This document shows, one piece after another, positions 47,996-56,781 of a stretch of 64,000 nucleotides of DNA; position 1 is the first letter of the stretch, and the number at the start of each line of letters is the position of its first letter. Under the pieces are notes generated by a model that searched no databases, had not been told where the DNA came from, and was given only the letters and a program-made list of their open reading frames with translations. The DNA is from Cupriavidus necator N-1. Its GTDB lineage: Bacteria; Pseudomonadota; Gammaproteobacteria; Burkholderiales; Burkholderiaceae. The stretch is taken from the NCBI RefSeq assembly GCF_000219215.1, contig NC_015723.1, forward strand, positions 744,001 through 808,000, read 5' to 3'. Made by a program: the position numbers and the translations under genes.

Positions 47996-49801
47996 TCAGC
48001 GCGGCGTAGCCGCGACGGGTGCCGGCTGTGCCGCCGCCGGGGATTGCGCCGGAGCCTGGGGTTGCGCTACGGCCTGGGGCTGGGCTGCGGCCTGAGCCGG
48101 TGCCACGGCTTGCGGCTGTGCGGCGGCTTGAGGCTGTGCGGCAGCTTGAGGCTGCGCCACGGCCTGGGACCGCGCTACGGCTTGAGGTTGCGTCACGGCT
48201 TGAGGCCGTGCTGCCGCCTGGGGCTGTGCCGCGGCTTGCGGCCGCGCGGCGGGTGCCTGGCGTGCGCCGCCATTGGCCGCCGGGGCGGCCTCGGTCACCT
48301 CGCGCCAGCCGCCGCCCAGCGACTTGTACAGCGATACGCGGCTGGTCAGGCCGGCCAGCTTGTACGTGATCAGCGCCTGCTGCGCGGTGTAGAGCTGGCG
48401 CTGCGCGTCGAACACGCCGAAGTAGTCGTCCACGCCGTTCTTGAAACGCATTTCCGACAGCCGCCGGGTCTCGCTGCCTTCGCGCACCAGGGCTTCCTGC
48501 GCTTGCACCTGGCGCTCGTAGGTGGCGCGTGCCGCCATGCTGTCGGCCACTTCGCGGAACGCGGTCTGGATGGTCTTCTCGTAGTTGGCGACGTTGATGT
48601 CCTTGCGCACGTTGGCCGCATCCAGCCCGGCACGGTTACGCCCGGCGTCGAAGATCGGCACGGTCAGCTGCGGCGCGAACACCCACGCCATGCCGCCGGA
48701 GAACAGCCCCGCCAGGCTGCTGCTGGCCACGCCCAGCGCGCCGGTCAGCGAGATGCGCGGGAAGAAGGCCGCGCGCGCCGCGCCGATATTGGCGTTGGCC
48801 GCCTTGAGGCGGTGCTCGGCGTTGAGGATGTCGGGGCGGCGCACCAGCACGCTGGACGGCAGCCCTTCGGGGAACTCGCTCACCAGGGTGCGCGCGTCCA
48901 GCGGATCTTGCGCGGCCGCGTTGGCGTTGGCAGTCGCCGCGCCGGCATCGGTCACGGATTTCGGCAACGGGCCGCCGATCAGCAAGGACAGCGCGTTCTC
49001 ATCCTGCGCCACCTGCCGCGTGTATTGCTCAACGCCCACCTGCGAGGTCTGCACCTGGGTTTGCGCGCGATGCTGGTCCAGTTGCGCCATCGCACCGACC
49101 TGGCGCCCGCGCCGCACCATCTCTGCCGCGTCCTGCTGCGTCTTCAGCGTGTCCTGCGACAGCTTCAGCAGCGCGCGGTCGGCCAGCAGCGTCAGGTAGG
49201 CGTTGGCCACCTCGGACACCAGACTGATCTGCGCGCTGCGGCGCGCTTCTTCCGTGGCCATGTATTCCTCGAGCGCGGCATGCTTGAGGCTGCGCACCCG
49301 GCCGAAGAAATCAAGCTCGAACGCGGTGAAGCCGATGCCTGCGTTATAGGTGGTGATCTGCGGCGACTGGCCCGCCGCGCGCAGCCGTTGCGGCAGCCGC
49401 TGCGAGACCATGCCGGCATTGCCCTCCACCGTGGGGAATTGCGCCGCGCGCTCGATCTGGTACAGCGCGCGCGCTTCGTCAATGGCAAGCGTGGCCATGC
49501 GCAGGTCGCGGTTGTTGGCCAGCGCCAGTTCGATCAGCTGCCGCAGTTGCGGGTCGATGAAAACATCGCGCCATCCCAGGTCCGCGGCCGAAGGGCCGGC
49601 GGGTTGGGCCGGCTGACCCGGCTGTGCCGCACTGGCCTGCGGGGTGCGGTAGGCAGCGCCCTCCGGCCACGCCGACGGGACCGGCGCGTCGGGGCGCTGG
49701 TATTGCGGTTCGAGCGAGCAGGCCGCAAGGGCCAGCACGAGCGCGGCGGGCAGCAGCAGGCGCGGCGGGGGCAGGGTACGGGGGCGTGGCAAGCTTCGCA
49801 T
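47996..49801 (-). CDS. OprM/NodT-family outer-membrane factor with repeat tail
   Basis: 601 residues from ATG 49801; ATG 49837, three bases after the upstream stop, is the longer option. A lipoprotein signal (LLLPAALVLALAAC) puts lipid on the cysteine. The TolC-like body contains two outer-membrane-factor repeats, with AFELDFFGRVRSLKHAALEEY in the first and VFAPQLTVPIFDAGRNRAGLDAAN in the second; homologues normally end soon after LYKSLGGGW. Here about 87 further residues follow, made of hexapeptides such as QPQAVA and RPQAAA. It is the last gene of the exopolysaccharide-type operon and is probably its outer-membrane exit; an RND-type drug efflux role is the alternative. Confidence 0.87.
   Translation of the reverse strand: MRSLPRPRTLPPPRLLLPAALVLALAACSLEPQYQRPDAPVPSAWPEGAAYRTPQASAAQPGQPAQPAGPSAADLGWRDVFIDPQLRQLIELALANNRDLRMATLAIDEARALYQIERAAQFPTVEGNAGMVSQRLPQRLRAAGQSPQITTYNAGIGFTAFELDFFGRVRSLKHAALEEYMATEEARRSAQISLVSEVANAYLTLLADRALLKLSQDTLKTQQDAAEMVRRGRQVGAMAQLDQHRAQTQVQTSQVGVEQYTRQVAQDENALSLLIGGPLPKSVTDAGAATANANAAAQDPLDARTLVSEFPEGLPSSVLVRRPDILNAEHRLKAANANIGAARAAFFPRISLTGALGVASSSLAGLFSGGMAWVFAPQLTVPIFDAGRNRAGLDAANVRKDINVANYEKTIQTAFREVADSMAARATYERQVQAQEALVREGSETRRLSEMRFKNGVDDYFGVFDAQRQLYTAQQALITYKLAGLTSRVSLYKSLGGGWREVTEAAPAANGGARQAPAARPQAAAQPQAAARPQAVTQPQAVARSQAVAQPQAAAQPQAAAQPQAVAPAQAAAQPQAVAQPQAPAQSPAAAQPAPVAATPR
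48011..48244 (-). repeat. 18-bp tandem repeat encoding QPQAVA-type units
   Basis: Thirteen consecutive 6-codon units encode QPQAVA, QPQAAA, RPQAAA, RSQAVA and similar, ending four codons before the stop. The plus strand shows the period as recurring CGGCTTGAGGCTGTG-like text. In-frame 18-bp units can change number by slippage without breaking the gene. Confidence 0.8.
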
Positions 49802-49840
49802 GGATGGTTCCGGAGAGTGGGGATTGTTATCTGGCATGGT

Positions 49841-51802
49841 TCAGCCCAGCAGCGCGCGCCGCACAAAGCGCGACAGCGCCAGCTTGGGCCGCCCCTGCCG
49901 GGCGATGTTGTGTGCGGGATCGGTGAACAGCAGCCGGATCAGCGCGTGGCGCGCCGCCATGCCGGCGTTCAGGGCGATGCCCAGCAATTGCCCGTCGCGG
50001 CGCACCACGCGGCACGGGATCCAGCCGGTCTGCTCCAGCCACAGCGCGCCCTCGGTGCCGGCGGGGATGGCCGGCGCCAGCGGCGTGGTGACGGCAACGC
50101 CGTTGCAGGACAGGTCCCTGGTGGTCACGCGGTATTCCTTGCCATCCACGCGCAGCAGCGCTGCCGCGCGGTGCGGGAAGCGCTCTTCCTTGCGCGGGCG
50201 CGGCAGTTCCACGCAGACCAGCAGCGAGGCCAGGTACAGCATCAGCGCCACCCCGGTCCAGATCGTGTTGAAGGCGAGCCCTTGCGCATCGGGGTCCACC
50301 ACCAGGGCGCGGCCCAGTCCCAGCGCGGAGAAACCCAGCAACCCCGCGTACAGCGCAACGAACTTGCCGTGGATCACCAGCTTGGAGCGGTCCAGCCCCT
50401 TGTTTGTCACCTTGAATGGCCGCCCGAATGGCTTGAACATCGCGCTCACCAGCGATGCGGTGACGGCCAGCGCCGCCACGATCTGCGTGACTTCGGTGAA
50501 GATCGGCAGCGCGCGCTGGCCGGTGATCCAGATGCTGTACGCCCAGTACGCCACCAGCGCCGGCAGGCCGTAGGCGAGGAACTGCAGCGGCTCGCCGTAC
50601 AGCGTGGAGACGCCGAGGTACCAGTACAGCAGCGGCCCTGCCAGCAGCATCAGCGTGAACGGCCGCGACAGCCAGTGCAGCAGGCCGTGCACGTAGTGCA
50701 GCCGCTGCATCCCGGTGTAGCCGCGCCCGCGCAGTGGCCCGTCCGCGGTCAGCGCCACCTGGATCGTGCCCAGCCCCCAGCGGCTGCGCTGGCTGATGTA
50801 CTCGGGCAGGCCTTCGGCGGACAGCCCCACGCTCAGGCGCTCATTGAGCCAGCGCGTGAGATAGCCGTGCGGCAGCAGCCGGTAGGTCAGGTGGATGTCC
50901 TCGGTCACCGTGCCGGTGGGAAAGCCGCCGATCAGGTCGATCAGATCGCGCCGCACCACGAACGAGGTGCCGATGCAGAACGCCGCGCCCCAGGCGTCCT
51001 TGGCTGGCTGCATCACGTCGAAGAAGGCGCGTTGCTCATCGACCCAGCATTCGGTGGCGCGCAGGTTGTACTGGATCGGATCCGCGTTGTAATAGAACTG
51101 GGGCGTCTGCACTACGCCCACGCGCGCATCGCTGAACAGGCCCACGGTTCGCAGCAGGATATTGCGATGCGGCGCGAAGTCGGCGTCCAGCACCAGGATG
51201 TAGGGCGCGCCGCCGGCCGCGGCGCTGTGGCGCAGGCCGTTGTTGAGATTGCCGGCCTTGGCGTGGGCATTGTCCGGGCGCGTTACGTAGTGCGCGCCGA
51301 CGCGTTCGCAGAACTCGCGCAGCCAGTCGCGGCGGGTGTCGTCCAGCACCCAGACGCGGAAGTCCGGGTAGTCGATCGCCAGCGCCGAGACAATGGTCTT
51401 CTCCAGGATGTCCAAGCCTTCGTTGTAGGTGGCAATGAAGATGTCCACCGGCGGCACCTGCTTGGCGCGGCGCAAGGCGGCCTCGCCCGCGTCGGCGTCG
51501 GGGGTGTGGTTGCTGGTGCGCGCCAGCACCACGATCGACAGCAGCGTATAGGCCAGCGTCATGCATTCGAAGGTAAAGAACACATGGGCCCACACGCTGG
51601 CGAAGGTCATCTGCCAGTCCGGCAGTGTTTCGCGGATGCGCCAGGTCAGGTACACCACCAGCAGCAAGGCGGCGACGCCGCCGAACAGCACGCGGTCCGC
51701 CGGCCGGTCATGCCGGCACAGCATCGAGAGCAGCACCATCGCCAGCAGCACGCCGCCGTTGATGACCAGCAGCGTCTGGTTTTCCAGGAAGAGGGCGAAC
51801 AT
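49841..51802 (-). CDS. PilZ-containing GT2 polysaccharide synthase (BcsA-like)
   Basis: 653 residues from ATG 51802, two bases after the upstream stop. Membrane helices flank a family-2 transferase domain: VDIFIATYNEGLDILEKTIVSAL, the acidic motif LVLDADFAPHRN, VTEDIHLTYRLL (TED) and QRSRWGLG (Q-R-W) are all catalytic signatures of processive cellulose/hyaluronan-type synthases. The C-terminal 110 residues form a PilZ domain with RFPHR (RxxxR) and DLSCNG (DxSxxG), so c-di-GMP should bind and activate it. It is in one operon with a HlyD-like adaptor, a glycosidase-like protein and an outer-membrane factor. The polymer is unknown; no bcsB or bcsC gene is present. Confidence 0.88.
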   Translation of the reverse strand: MFALFLENQTLLVINGGVLLAMVLLSMLCRHDRPADRVLFGGVAALLLVVYLTWRIRETLPDWQMTFASVWAHVFFTFECMTLAYTLLSIVVLARTSNHTPDADAGEAALRRAKQVPPVDIFIATYNEGLDILEKTIVSALAIDYPDFRVWVLDDTRRDWLREFCERVGAHYVTRPDNAHAKAGNLNNGLRHSAAAGGAPYILVLDADFAPHRNILLRTVGLFSDARVGVVQTPQFYYNADPIQYNLRATECWVDEQRAFFDVMQPAKDAWGAAFCIGTSFVVRRDLIDLIGGFPTGTVTEDIHLTYRLLPHGYLTRWLNERLSVGLSAEGLPEYISQRSRWGLGTIQVALTADGPLRGRGYTGMQRLHYVHGLLHWLSRPFTLMLLAGPLLYWYLGVSTLYGEPLQFLAYGLPALVAYWAYSIWITGQRALPIFTEVTQIVAALAVTASLVSAMFKPFGRPFKVTNKGLDRSKLVIHGKFVALYAGLLGFSALGLGRALVVDPDAQGLAFNTIWTGVALMLYLASLLVCVELPRPRKEERFPHRAAALLRVDGKEYRVTTRDLSCNGVAVTTPLAPAIPAGTEGALWLEQTGWIPCRVVRRDGQLLGIALNAGMAARHALIRLLFTDPAHNIARQGRPKLALSRFVRRALLG

Positions 51803-51804
51803 CG

Positions 51805-53151
51805 TCAGTCCTTGGTGGTGTTGGTGCTTGCATTGGCCGGCGCGGCCGCAATGGCCGGCGGCGGGCAGGATGGTTCCAGGCATCCGCCCGGACGGAAGGG
51901 GTTCCAGCGCGCCGCGGCCAGCACGGCCCATGCGGTGGCGCCCAGGTGGGGCAGGTGGAAGTAGTGGAAGTCCTCCGTGGTCGAGGTGGGCCCGATCGAC
52001 AGCCCGGTGCTGATGCGTGCCTCGGGCGTGGCGTAGAGCATCCCGGACGGCGCCCGCTGCGACAGCAGCAGCTGCCACAGTGGCTGCGACTGTTGCGCCT
52101 GCCCGGCGGCCTGCAGCACCAGCGCGGCCTGCCCGGTGCCTTCGGTCCAGATGCCGTCGGGGCCGCCCTTGAAGCCGTAGCCTGCGCCGGCGCGGTGCTT
52201 GGCCTCCACCCACGCCAGGTTGCGGCGCCAGTCCTGCGGCGGGTCCGGGATCGCGATCAGCGGCCACAGCACCGCATCCAGCGCGGACGGGCCGGCGTTT
52301 GGCACGCGCCCATCGTCGCGCGTGCCGATGATGAAGCGGCCCTCGCGCGCCTGCCACATGGCGCCGACAAAGCCGCGCGAGCGCGCCGCGCCATCGCGCC
52401 AGCGCGGATCGTTGCGCTGGCTGGCGAGCCAACTGAAGGCGGCATAGGTATCGACGTTGTGCTCGGTCGATTTCCACCCCTGGCGGGTCTGCTTCGGCTC
52501 ATGGCCGAAGAAGCCGCCGATATAGCCGGCGGGCGCGCCCGTGTCGGGCACGGTGGCATGCACCCAGCCCATCAGCGCGGCGGCGCCATCCAGGTAGCGT
52601 GGATCGCGCGTGGCGTCATGCACGGCCAGCAGCAGCAGCGCGGCCCAGGCCACGTTGCCGGTGGCGGTGCCGGCCTGGTAGGCATCTTCAAACCAGCGCT
52701 TGCTGGGTTCGTCCCACCAGCCTGGCAGCGGCACCGGGCCAGCCGGCAGCGGGCCGGCGCGGTAGGCGTTGCGCAGGCGCGCATCGCGGAAGTGGCGGTC
52801 CTGGCGGGTCGCCTGCAGCACGGCGTCGGCAATGCGGCGCGCTTCGGCGGGGCGCTTGCAGGCCACCAGCGCGATGCCGGCCAGCGCGTTGTCGTAGACG
52901 AAGGCGGCATTGCGCAGCGCCGGGGCCAGCGGCTCGCCGCCCGGCGCGGGTTCATAGCTGGCGAGGAAGACGGGGCCGTTGCCGCTTTCACGGCTGACGC
53001 GCTCGGCCAGCGTCTTGCAGCCGTCGGCCAGCAGTGTCTGCTGGGCAGGCTCGGCAGCGCGCGCCGCGCATGGCGCCAGCGCGAGCATGGCGGGAAGCAG
53101 CGCGCCGGCAACCAGGCGGGGCAGGCGTGCGGTCGGGATCGGCAGTCGCAT
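51805..53151 (-). CDS. Secreted (alpha/alpha)6-barrel glycosidase-like protein
   Basis: 448 residues with a signal peptide (LVAGALLPAMLALAPCAARAAE). Repeated helical-hairpin text with aromatic and acidic residues (NAAFVYDNALAGIALVACKR, HNVDTYAAFSWLASQR, ALDAVLWPLIAIPD, GPDGIWTEGTGQAALVLQAAG) is typical of six-hairpin glycosidases and related lyases. I cannot assign a GH family. Placed between the adaptor and the synthase genes, it may trim or edit the exported polysaccharide in the periplasm, as GH8 BcsZ does for cellulose. The role is inferred. Confidence 0.7.
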   Translation of the reverse strand: MRLPIPTARLPRLVAGALLPAMLALAPCAARAAEPAQQTLLADGCKTLAERVSRESGNGPVFLASYEPAPGGEPLAPALRNAAFVYDNALAGIALVACKRPAEARRIADAVLQATRQDRHFRDARLRNAYRAGPLPAGPVPLPGWWDEPSKRWFEDAYQAGTATGNVAWAALLLLAVHDATRDPRYLDGAAALMGWVHATVPDTGAPAGYIGGFFGHEPKQTRQGWKSTEHNVDTYAAFSWLASQRNDPRWRDGAARSRGFVGAMWQAREGRFIIGTRDDGRVPNAGPSALDAVLWPLIAIPDPPQDWRRNLAWVEAKHRAGAGYGFKGGPDGIWTEGTGQAALVLQAAGQAQQSQPLWQLLLSQRAPSGMLYATPEARISTGLSIGPTSTTEDFHYFHLPHLGATAWAVLAAARWNPFRPGGCLEPSCPPPAIAAAPANASTNTTKD

Positions 53152-53178
53152 CCGGGTCTCCTTTGCCTGCGTCGGCGG

Positions 53179-54570
53179 TTATATCAGCGATGCCCGCAGC
53201 TGGCCCAGCCAGCTCTGGTTCAGCGTCACGCGCGCCCAGCGGCCCATGCCGCAATGGCCGGATTGGCTTGGCCCTGCCGCTGCCCCTGCCGCTGCCCGTG
53301 TTGCAGTCCCTGAGGCAGCAGCCTTGCCCGGCACGTTGTCCAGCGGGCGGTCGAGCTTGGCGATCACATAGATCTCGTTCTTCTCGATCGGCGGGAATGG
53401 CACGAAGTAACGCGCCTGGTCGCCGTCCGGCGCGCGCGGCAGCACCTCTGCCACCGATGCCGGCAACGCCGTGGGCACGCCGTCGACATGCACGTTCAGC
53501 CGTGCACCGGGCAGCAGGTTGTCGCTGAGGCTGCGCGGGAACACCGCCACCACGCGCGTCTGCGCGCAGTTGCTGGCGCGCGCCAGGGTGGCGCCGGCGG
53601 CCACGCGCATGCCAGGCTGCGCGATCAGGTCTTCGATGGTGCCGGGTTCGGTCGAGCGGATCTCCAGGTTCGAGAGCCGGTCGAGGCGTTCCTGTTCCGT
53701 GGCGATCATCTCGTCGACCGACTTGCCATAGGCCTCCAGTTGTTCCAGCTCTGCCGTCAGCTGTGCCGATTCCGCGCTCAGTACCTGGCGCCGCTGGGCC
53801 AGCGTGGCACTGGGGCCGTCGGTGGACGAGGCATAGACCTTATTGCGCGCGGCCTCGCTCACGCCGACGGCGTTATCCAGCTCGGCCTTGGCCGCAGCTT
53901 TGGCATTGGAGAGCATCGACAGCTGGTAGCGCGAGGCATTGGTGTAGGCCTCGCTGACCGCGCCGGCCCACTGCATGCTCTGGTTGCGGTTGACCACTTC
54001 CTGCTGCTGGTCTTCCTGTGCCTTGGCCGATGCCAGGCGCGCCTCCAGCGCGCGTACGCGCGCACCGTGCTCGCGTTGCGCAGCGCTGTTGTAGCGCTGC
54101 AGGTCCTGCTCGGTGGCGGCCATCAGCCGGCGGTTGCTTTCCAGCCGCGCCTTGGCAGAGTCATACCGCTGCTGGTTGTCGAGCTTCTTGCCGGTCAGGT
54201 CGACCAGCAGCGAACGGTCGATGTTCGGGTTCTGCACGATCATCAGCGCCTGGTTGGCCGAGAACGGCTGGTCCGCGGCCACCATCTGCTTCATCACGAT
54301 GCCTTCCACGGGAGACGTCACCAGGCTAACCGGGCTGTTCACCACGGCCCGCTCCGACGAGCGCGTAAACACATTTGGAAACATGATTGTCAGTACGGCC
54401 CAGATGATGAACAGCACCACGCCGTAGCCCGCCATGCGCGGCACGATGTGCCACAGCGGCACCGGAACGGGCTGCGGGCGTTGCACCAGGCCGTCGCCGT
54501 GGGGCTGGCGCAGCGGTGCCGGTGTCAGCGGGTGTTGTCTGGGTGGCGGATTATTGCGCTGGTCGGCCAT
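53179..54570 (-). CDS. HlyD-like membrane-fusion/adaptor protein
   Basis: 463 residues from ATG 54570. One membrane helix (YGVVLFIIWAVLTIMF, about residues 48-63) precedes a lipoyl-like half (VNSPVSLVTSPVEGIVMKQMVAA). A long coiled coil (about 120-290: YDSAKARLESNRRLMAATEQDLQRYN and more) follows, then a second lipoyl half and a beta-barrel (FPRSLSDNLLPGARLNVHVDG). It would bridge the inner-membrane synthase and the outer-membrane factor. The PilZ domain found in the comparable alginate protein Alg44 is here on the synthase instead. First gene of the operon. Confidence 0.85.
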   Translation of the reverse strand: MADQRNNPPPRQHPLTPAPLRQPHGDGLVQRPQPVPVPLWHIVPRMAGYGVVLFIIWAVLTIMFPNVFTRSSERAVVNSPVSLVTSPVEGIVMKQMVAADQPFSANQALMIVQNPNIDRSLLVDLTGKKLDNQQRYDSAKARLESNRRLMAATEQDLQRYNSAAQREHGARVRALEARLASAKAQEDQQQEVVNRNQSMQWAGAVSEAYTNASRYQLSMLSNAKAAAKAELDNAVGVSEAARNKVYASSTDGPSATLAQRRQVLSAESAQLTAELEQLEAYGKSVDEMIATEQERLDRLSNLEIRSTEPGTIEDLIAQPGMRVAAGATLARASNCAQTRVVAVFPRSLSDNLLPGARLNVHVDGVPTALPASVAEVLPRAPDGDQARYFVPFPPIEKNEIYVIAKLDRPLDNVPGKAAASGTATRAAAGAAAGPSQSGHCGMGRWARVTLNQSWLGQLRASLI

Positions 54571-55052
54571 GGTGTTGTTCTCCGGCAAGCAAAGTCAAAA
54601 AAGCGTCCCAGCCGGCATGCACAGGGTGCAGGTCGGATGAGCGAAATTCCAGGCAAGCAGGTAGCGTTGCGCAAGGGCTGTCGCGCGGTGCCCGGCTTGC
54701 ATGTCCCCAATTCAGTTTGTTGTCTGCAGCACGCGCGATGTGGCCAGGCCGTATCGGCGCACCTTGCAATTGGGCCGACAAGCAGCCCGTGGATTAGCCC
54801 GGCTTCATCCGGGCAGAATTGAACAATGGCCAGTCAATGACCAAGAAGTGGCAGCCCGCTGACGCAAAGATTCATGCACTCAGGCCGCCGCGTGTGAGTT
54901 AAAGGCTAGTCAGTTGCCCCGTCCCTTGCTGTAAAAATGTGTAAGGGGAGGCTGTAGCACTGCTTAACACGGCGGTAACATGGCATGCGATGAACGACGA
55001 ATGCAGCACACATTGACGGGGTTTTGACCAGGTGCGCGGCAAGCCTTGGCGT
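54571..55052. other. Upstream region of the polysaccharide operon, no gene seen
   Basis: The 480-base stretch between the adaptor gene and the IS target duplication has no frame with protein-like composition. It presumably carries the operon promoter (minus strand). A TAAAAATGTGTAAGG run near 54930-54945 is AT-rich, but I could not pick a convincing -35/-10 pair. The IS insertion lies about 480 bp upstream of the adaptor gene start and could have removed distal control sequence. Confidence 0.4.
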
Positions 55053-56383
55053 TTAGCAGGCTGCTGAAGTACTCACCATGGAAGCGGCGGAGCTTCCCCC
55101 AAAAGGGCTGGTGTGTTCGCTACATTTCACATCCGGAAGCCGGGCTTCACTGCGTCGTTTTTTTTCCGCGTTTTGGCGCTCATTTCCGGCCTCATTACCG
55201 CGATTACTGCAACCGCGGACGGATTTGTCCCAGCGAGCGCATGCGCACGAGGTTGTAGGCAGCCATGCTCAGCACAAACATCTGGTCGACCTTCTTGAGT
55301 CCGCGCACCATCACCTGACGCATGCGGCCAACGGTCTTGATCCATCCAAAGCCTTGCTCGATCAGCTTGCGCTTCTGCTGCGAGACGGCATAACCGGCGC
55401 TGCAAGCAATGGCATCAGGAACGGCCGAGCACCGCCCCGAGGTGTTCTGTGCCACGTGGGGAGTCACCTTCATTTCCAGGCACGCCTGGATGAACTCCTG
55501 CGCGTCGTAGCCCTTGTCCGCGCCGACAGTCACTTCCACATTCGGGTCTTCAGTTACCTGCCTGGCATCGTTGAGCATGACCTTCGCGGCTTCGCGTTCG
55601 GCGTGTCCGTCCGCATTGGTCACCATGGCGCTCACCACCAGGCCGTGGCGGTTGTCGCTCAGAGTATGGCCCATGTAGCGCAGCTCGCTGGCGGTCTTGC
55701 CCTTGCGGTACAGCTTGGCATCGGGATCGGTCTTGGACTCGTGCGTCTCGTTGCTGCGTTTGCGACCCCTGAAGTCGCCGCTATCGTCGTCGCTGCCATC
55801 CTTGCGCACGAAGCTCTTGTGACCTGCCTACGCCTGAATCAGCGTGCCGTCCACGCTGAAGTGCTCGCCAGACAGCCAGTCCTTCTTCTGCGCAATGACC
55901 AGCACCTCGTTGAAGAACTCGATCACGGCATCGTGCTTGATCAGCCGTTCGCGGTTCTTGGTGAAGACCGTAGGCACCCAAACTCTGTCGTCCATCGACA
56001 GCCCGATGAACCAGCGAAACAGCAGGTTGTACTGCGTCTGCTCCATGAGCTGGCGCTCGGAGCGAATGCTGTAGAGCACCTGCAGCAGCATGGCTCTGAG
56101 CAGCTTTTCCGGCGCGATGCTGGGCTGGCCACCTTTGATATCGGCCTCGTACATCTGCGCGAACAACCGGTCCATCTTCACCAGCGCCTGGTTGGCCATG
56201 GTGCGGATAGAGCGCAGCGGGTGGGACTTCGGCACGAAATCTTCCAGCCGCCTCATGGTGAATAAGCTTTCCGTGAAGGTGTCAGCGCCGCGCATGAATC
56301 TGGGGTTGGGTGGAGTCCTCAGATCAACGCTTCAGCCTGTCGTGGCGCCGACATTCCCTGGAGGTATTTCAGCGGCCTGTTAG
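55053..56383 (-). mobile_element. IS5-type insertion sequence with TTAG target duplication
   Basis: The element spans 55057-56379 (1,323 bp). Its ends are imperfect inverted repeats: CAGGCTGCTGAAGTAC at 55057 and, read inward from 56379, CAGGCCGCTGAAATAC (14 of 16 match). The 4-bp direct repeat TTAG flanks it exactly (55053-55056 and 56380-56383), the YTAR target preference of IS5-group elements. A single transposase gene fills it. The right edge abuts an IS605-type element. Confidence 0.85.
55204..56295 (-). pseudogene. IS5-family transposase interrupted by an amber codon
   Basis: One 364-codon frame, unbroken except for TAG at 55830-55828 (codon 156), between HFSVDGTLIQA and AGHKSFVRKDG. 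Homologues usually have tryptophan here (TGG), so a single G-to-A change explains it. The N-terminal part (ESLFTMRRLEDFVPKSHPLRSI, LLRAMLLQVLYSIRSERQLMEQ) and the DDE part (GADKGYDAQEFIQACLEMKVTPHVAQN; QQKRKLIEQGFGWIKTVGRMRQV) are otherwise intact. The element can move only if the codon is suppressed or a sister copy supplies transposase. Confidence 0.87.
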
Positions 56384-56427
56384 GCCGGGGAAGGATAGCG
56401 CGGACGCCGTCGGCGTCCTTTCAGCGG

Positions 56428-56759
56428 CTAATGCGGCGTCTGTTGTTGCTCAATGTATTGGCGGATGATCTCGATGGGCGCACCGCCGCAGCTCCCTGCG
56501 AAGTAAGACGGCGACCACAGCGCACCGCCCCATAGCTTCTTGCTGATGCTCGGGTAGTTCTTCTTTCGGATCATACGGCTGGATACCCCTTTCAAGCTGT
56601 TTACCAGTGCGGACACCGCGACCTTTGGCGGGTAGTTCACAAGAAGGTGAACGTGATCGTCCTCCCCATCGAACTCCACCAGTTCAGCTTCGAAATCTGC
56701 GCAAACGCCGGTAAATATGTCGCGCAGGTCCTCTGCCGAATGTCATTGTCGTCGCTCAT
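56428..56759 (-). pseudogene. tnpA: tnpA (Y1 transposase) with internal deletion
   Basis: The C-terminal two thirds are present: DLRDIFTGVCADFEAELVEF, the HUH motif in DGEDDHVHLLVNYPPK, then SRMIRKKNYPSISKKLWGG and the tyrosine region IEIIRQYIEQQ. Upstream of that frame is a TGA (56743-56745), while ATG 56759 opens another frame with MSDDNDIRQR, a normal TnpA start. About 30-35 codons that should lie between them (the VYxLHxHLVFVTKYRR region) are missing, so a deletion near 56730-56737 also shifted the frame. The protein cannot act as a strand transferase. Confidence 0.8.
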
Positions 56760-56781
56760 AGGCCAAGAGTATGATTGGGCC

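Noticed and set aside
48011..48244. The 18-bp repeats considered as a CRISPR array.
   Set aside because: The units are contiguous, in frame and encode a repeated peptide; there are no unique spacers.
48044..51964. A 1,306-codon plus-strand frame across the polysaccharide operon.
   Set aside because: Shadow of three well-supported minus-strand genes; composition is Arg/Gln/His-rich and repetitive.
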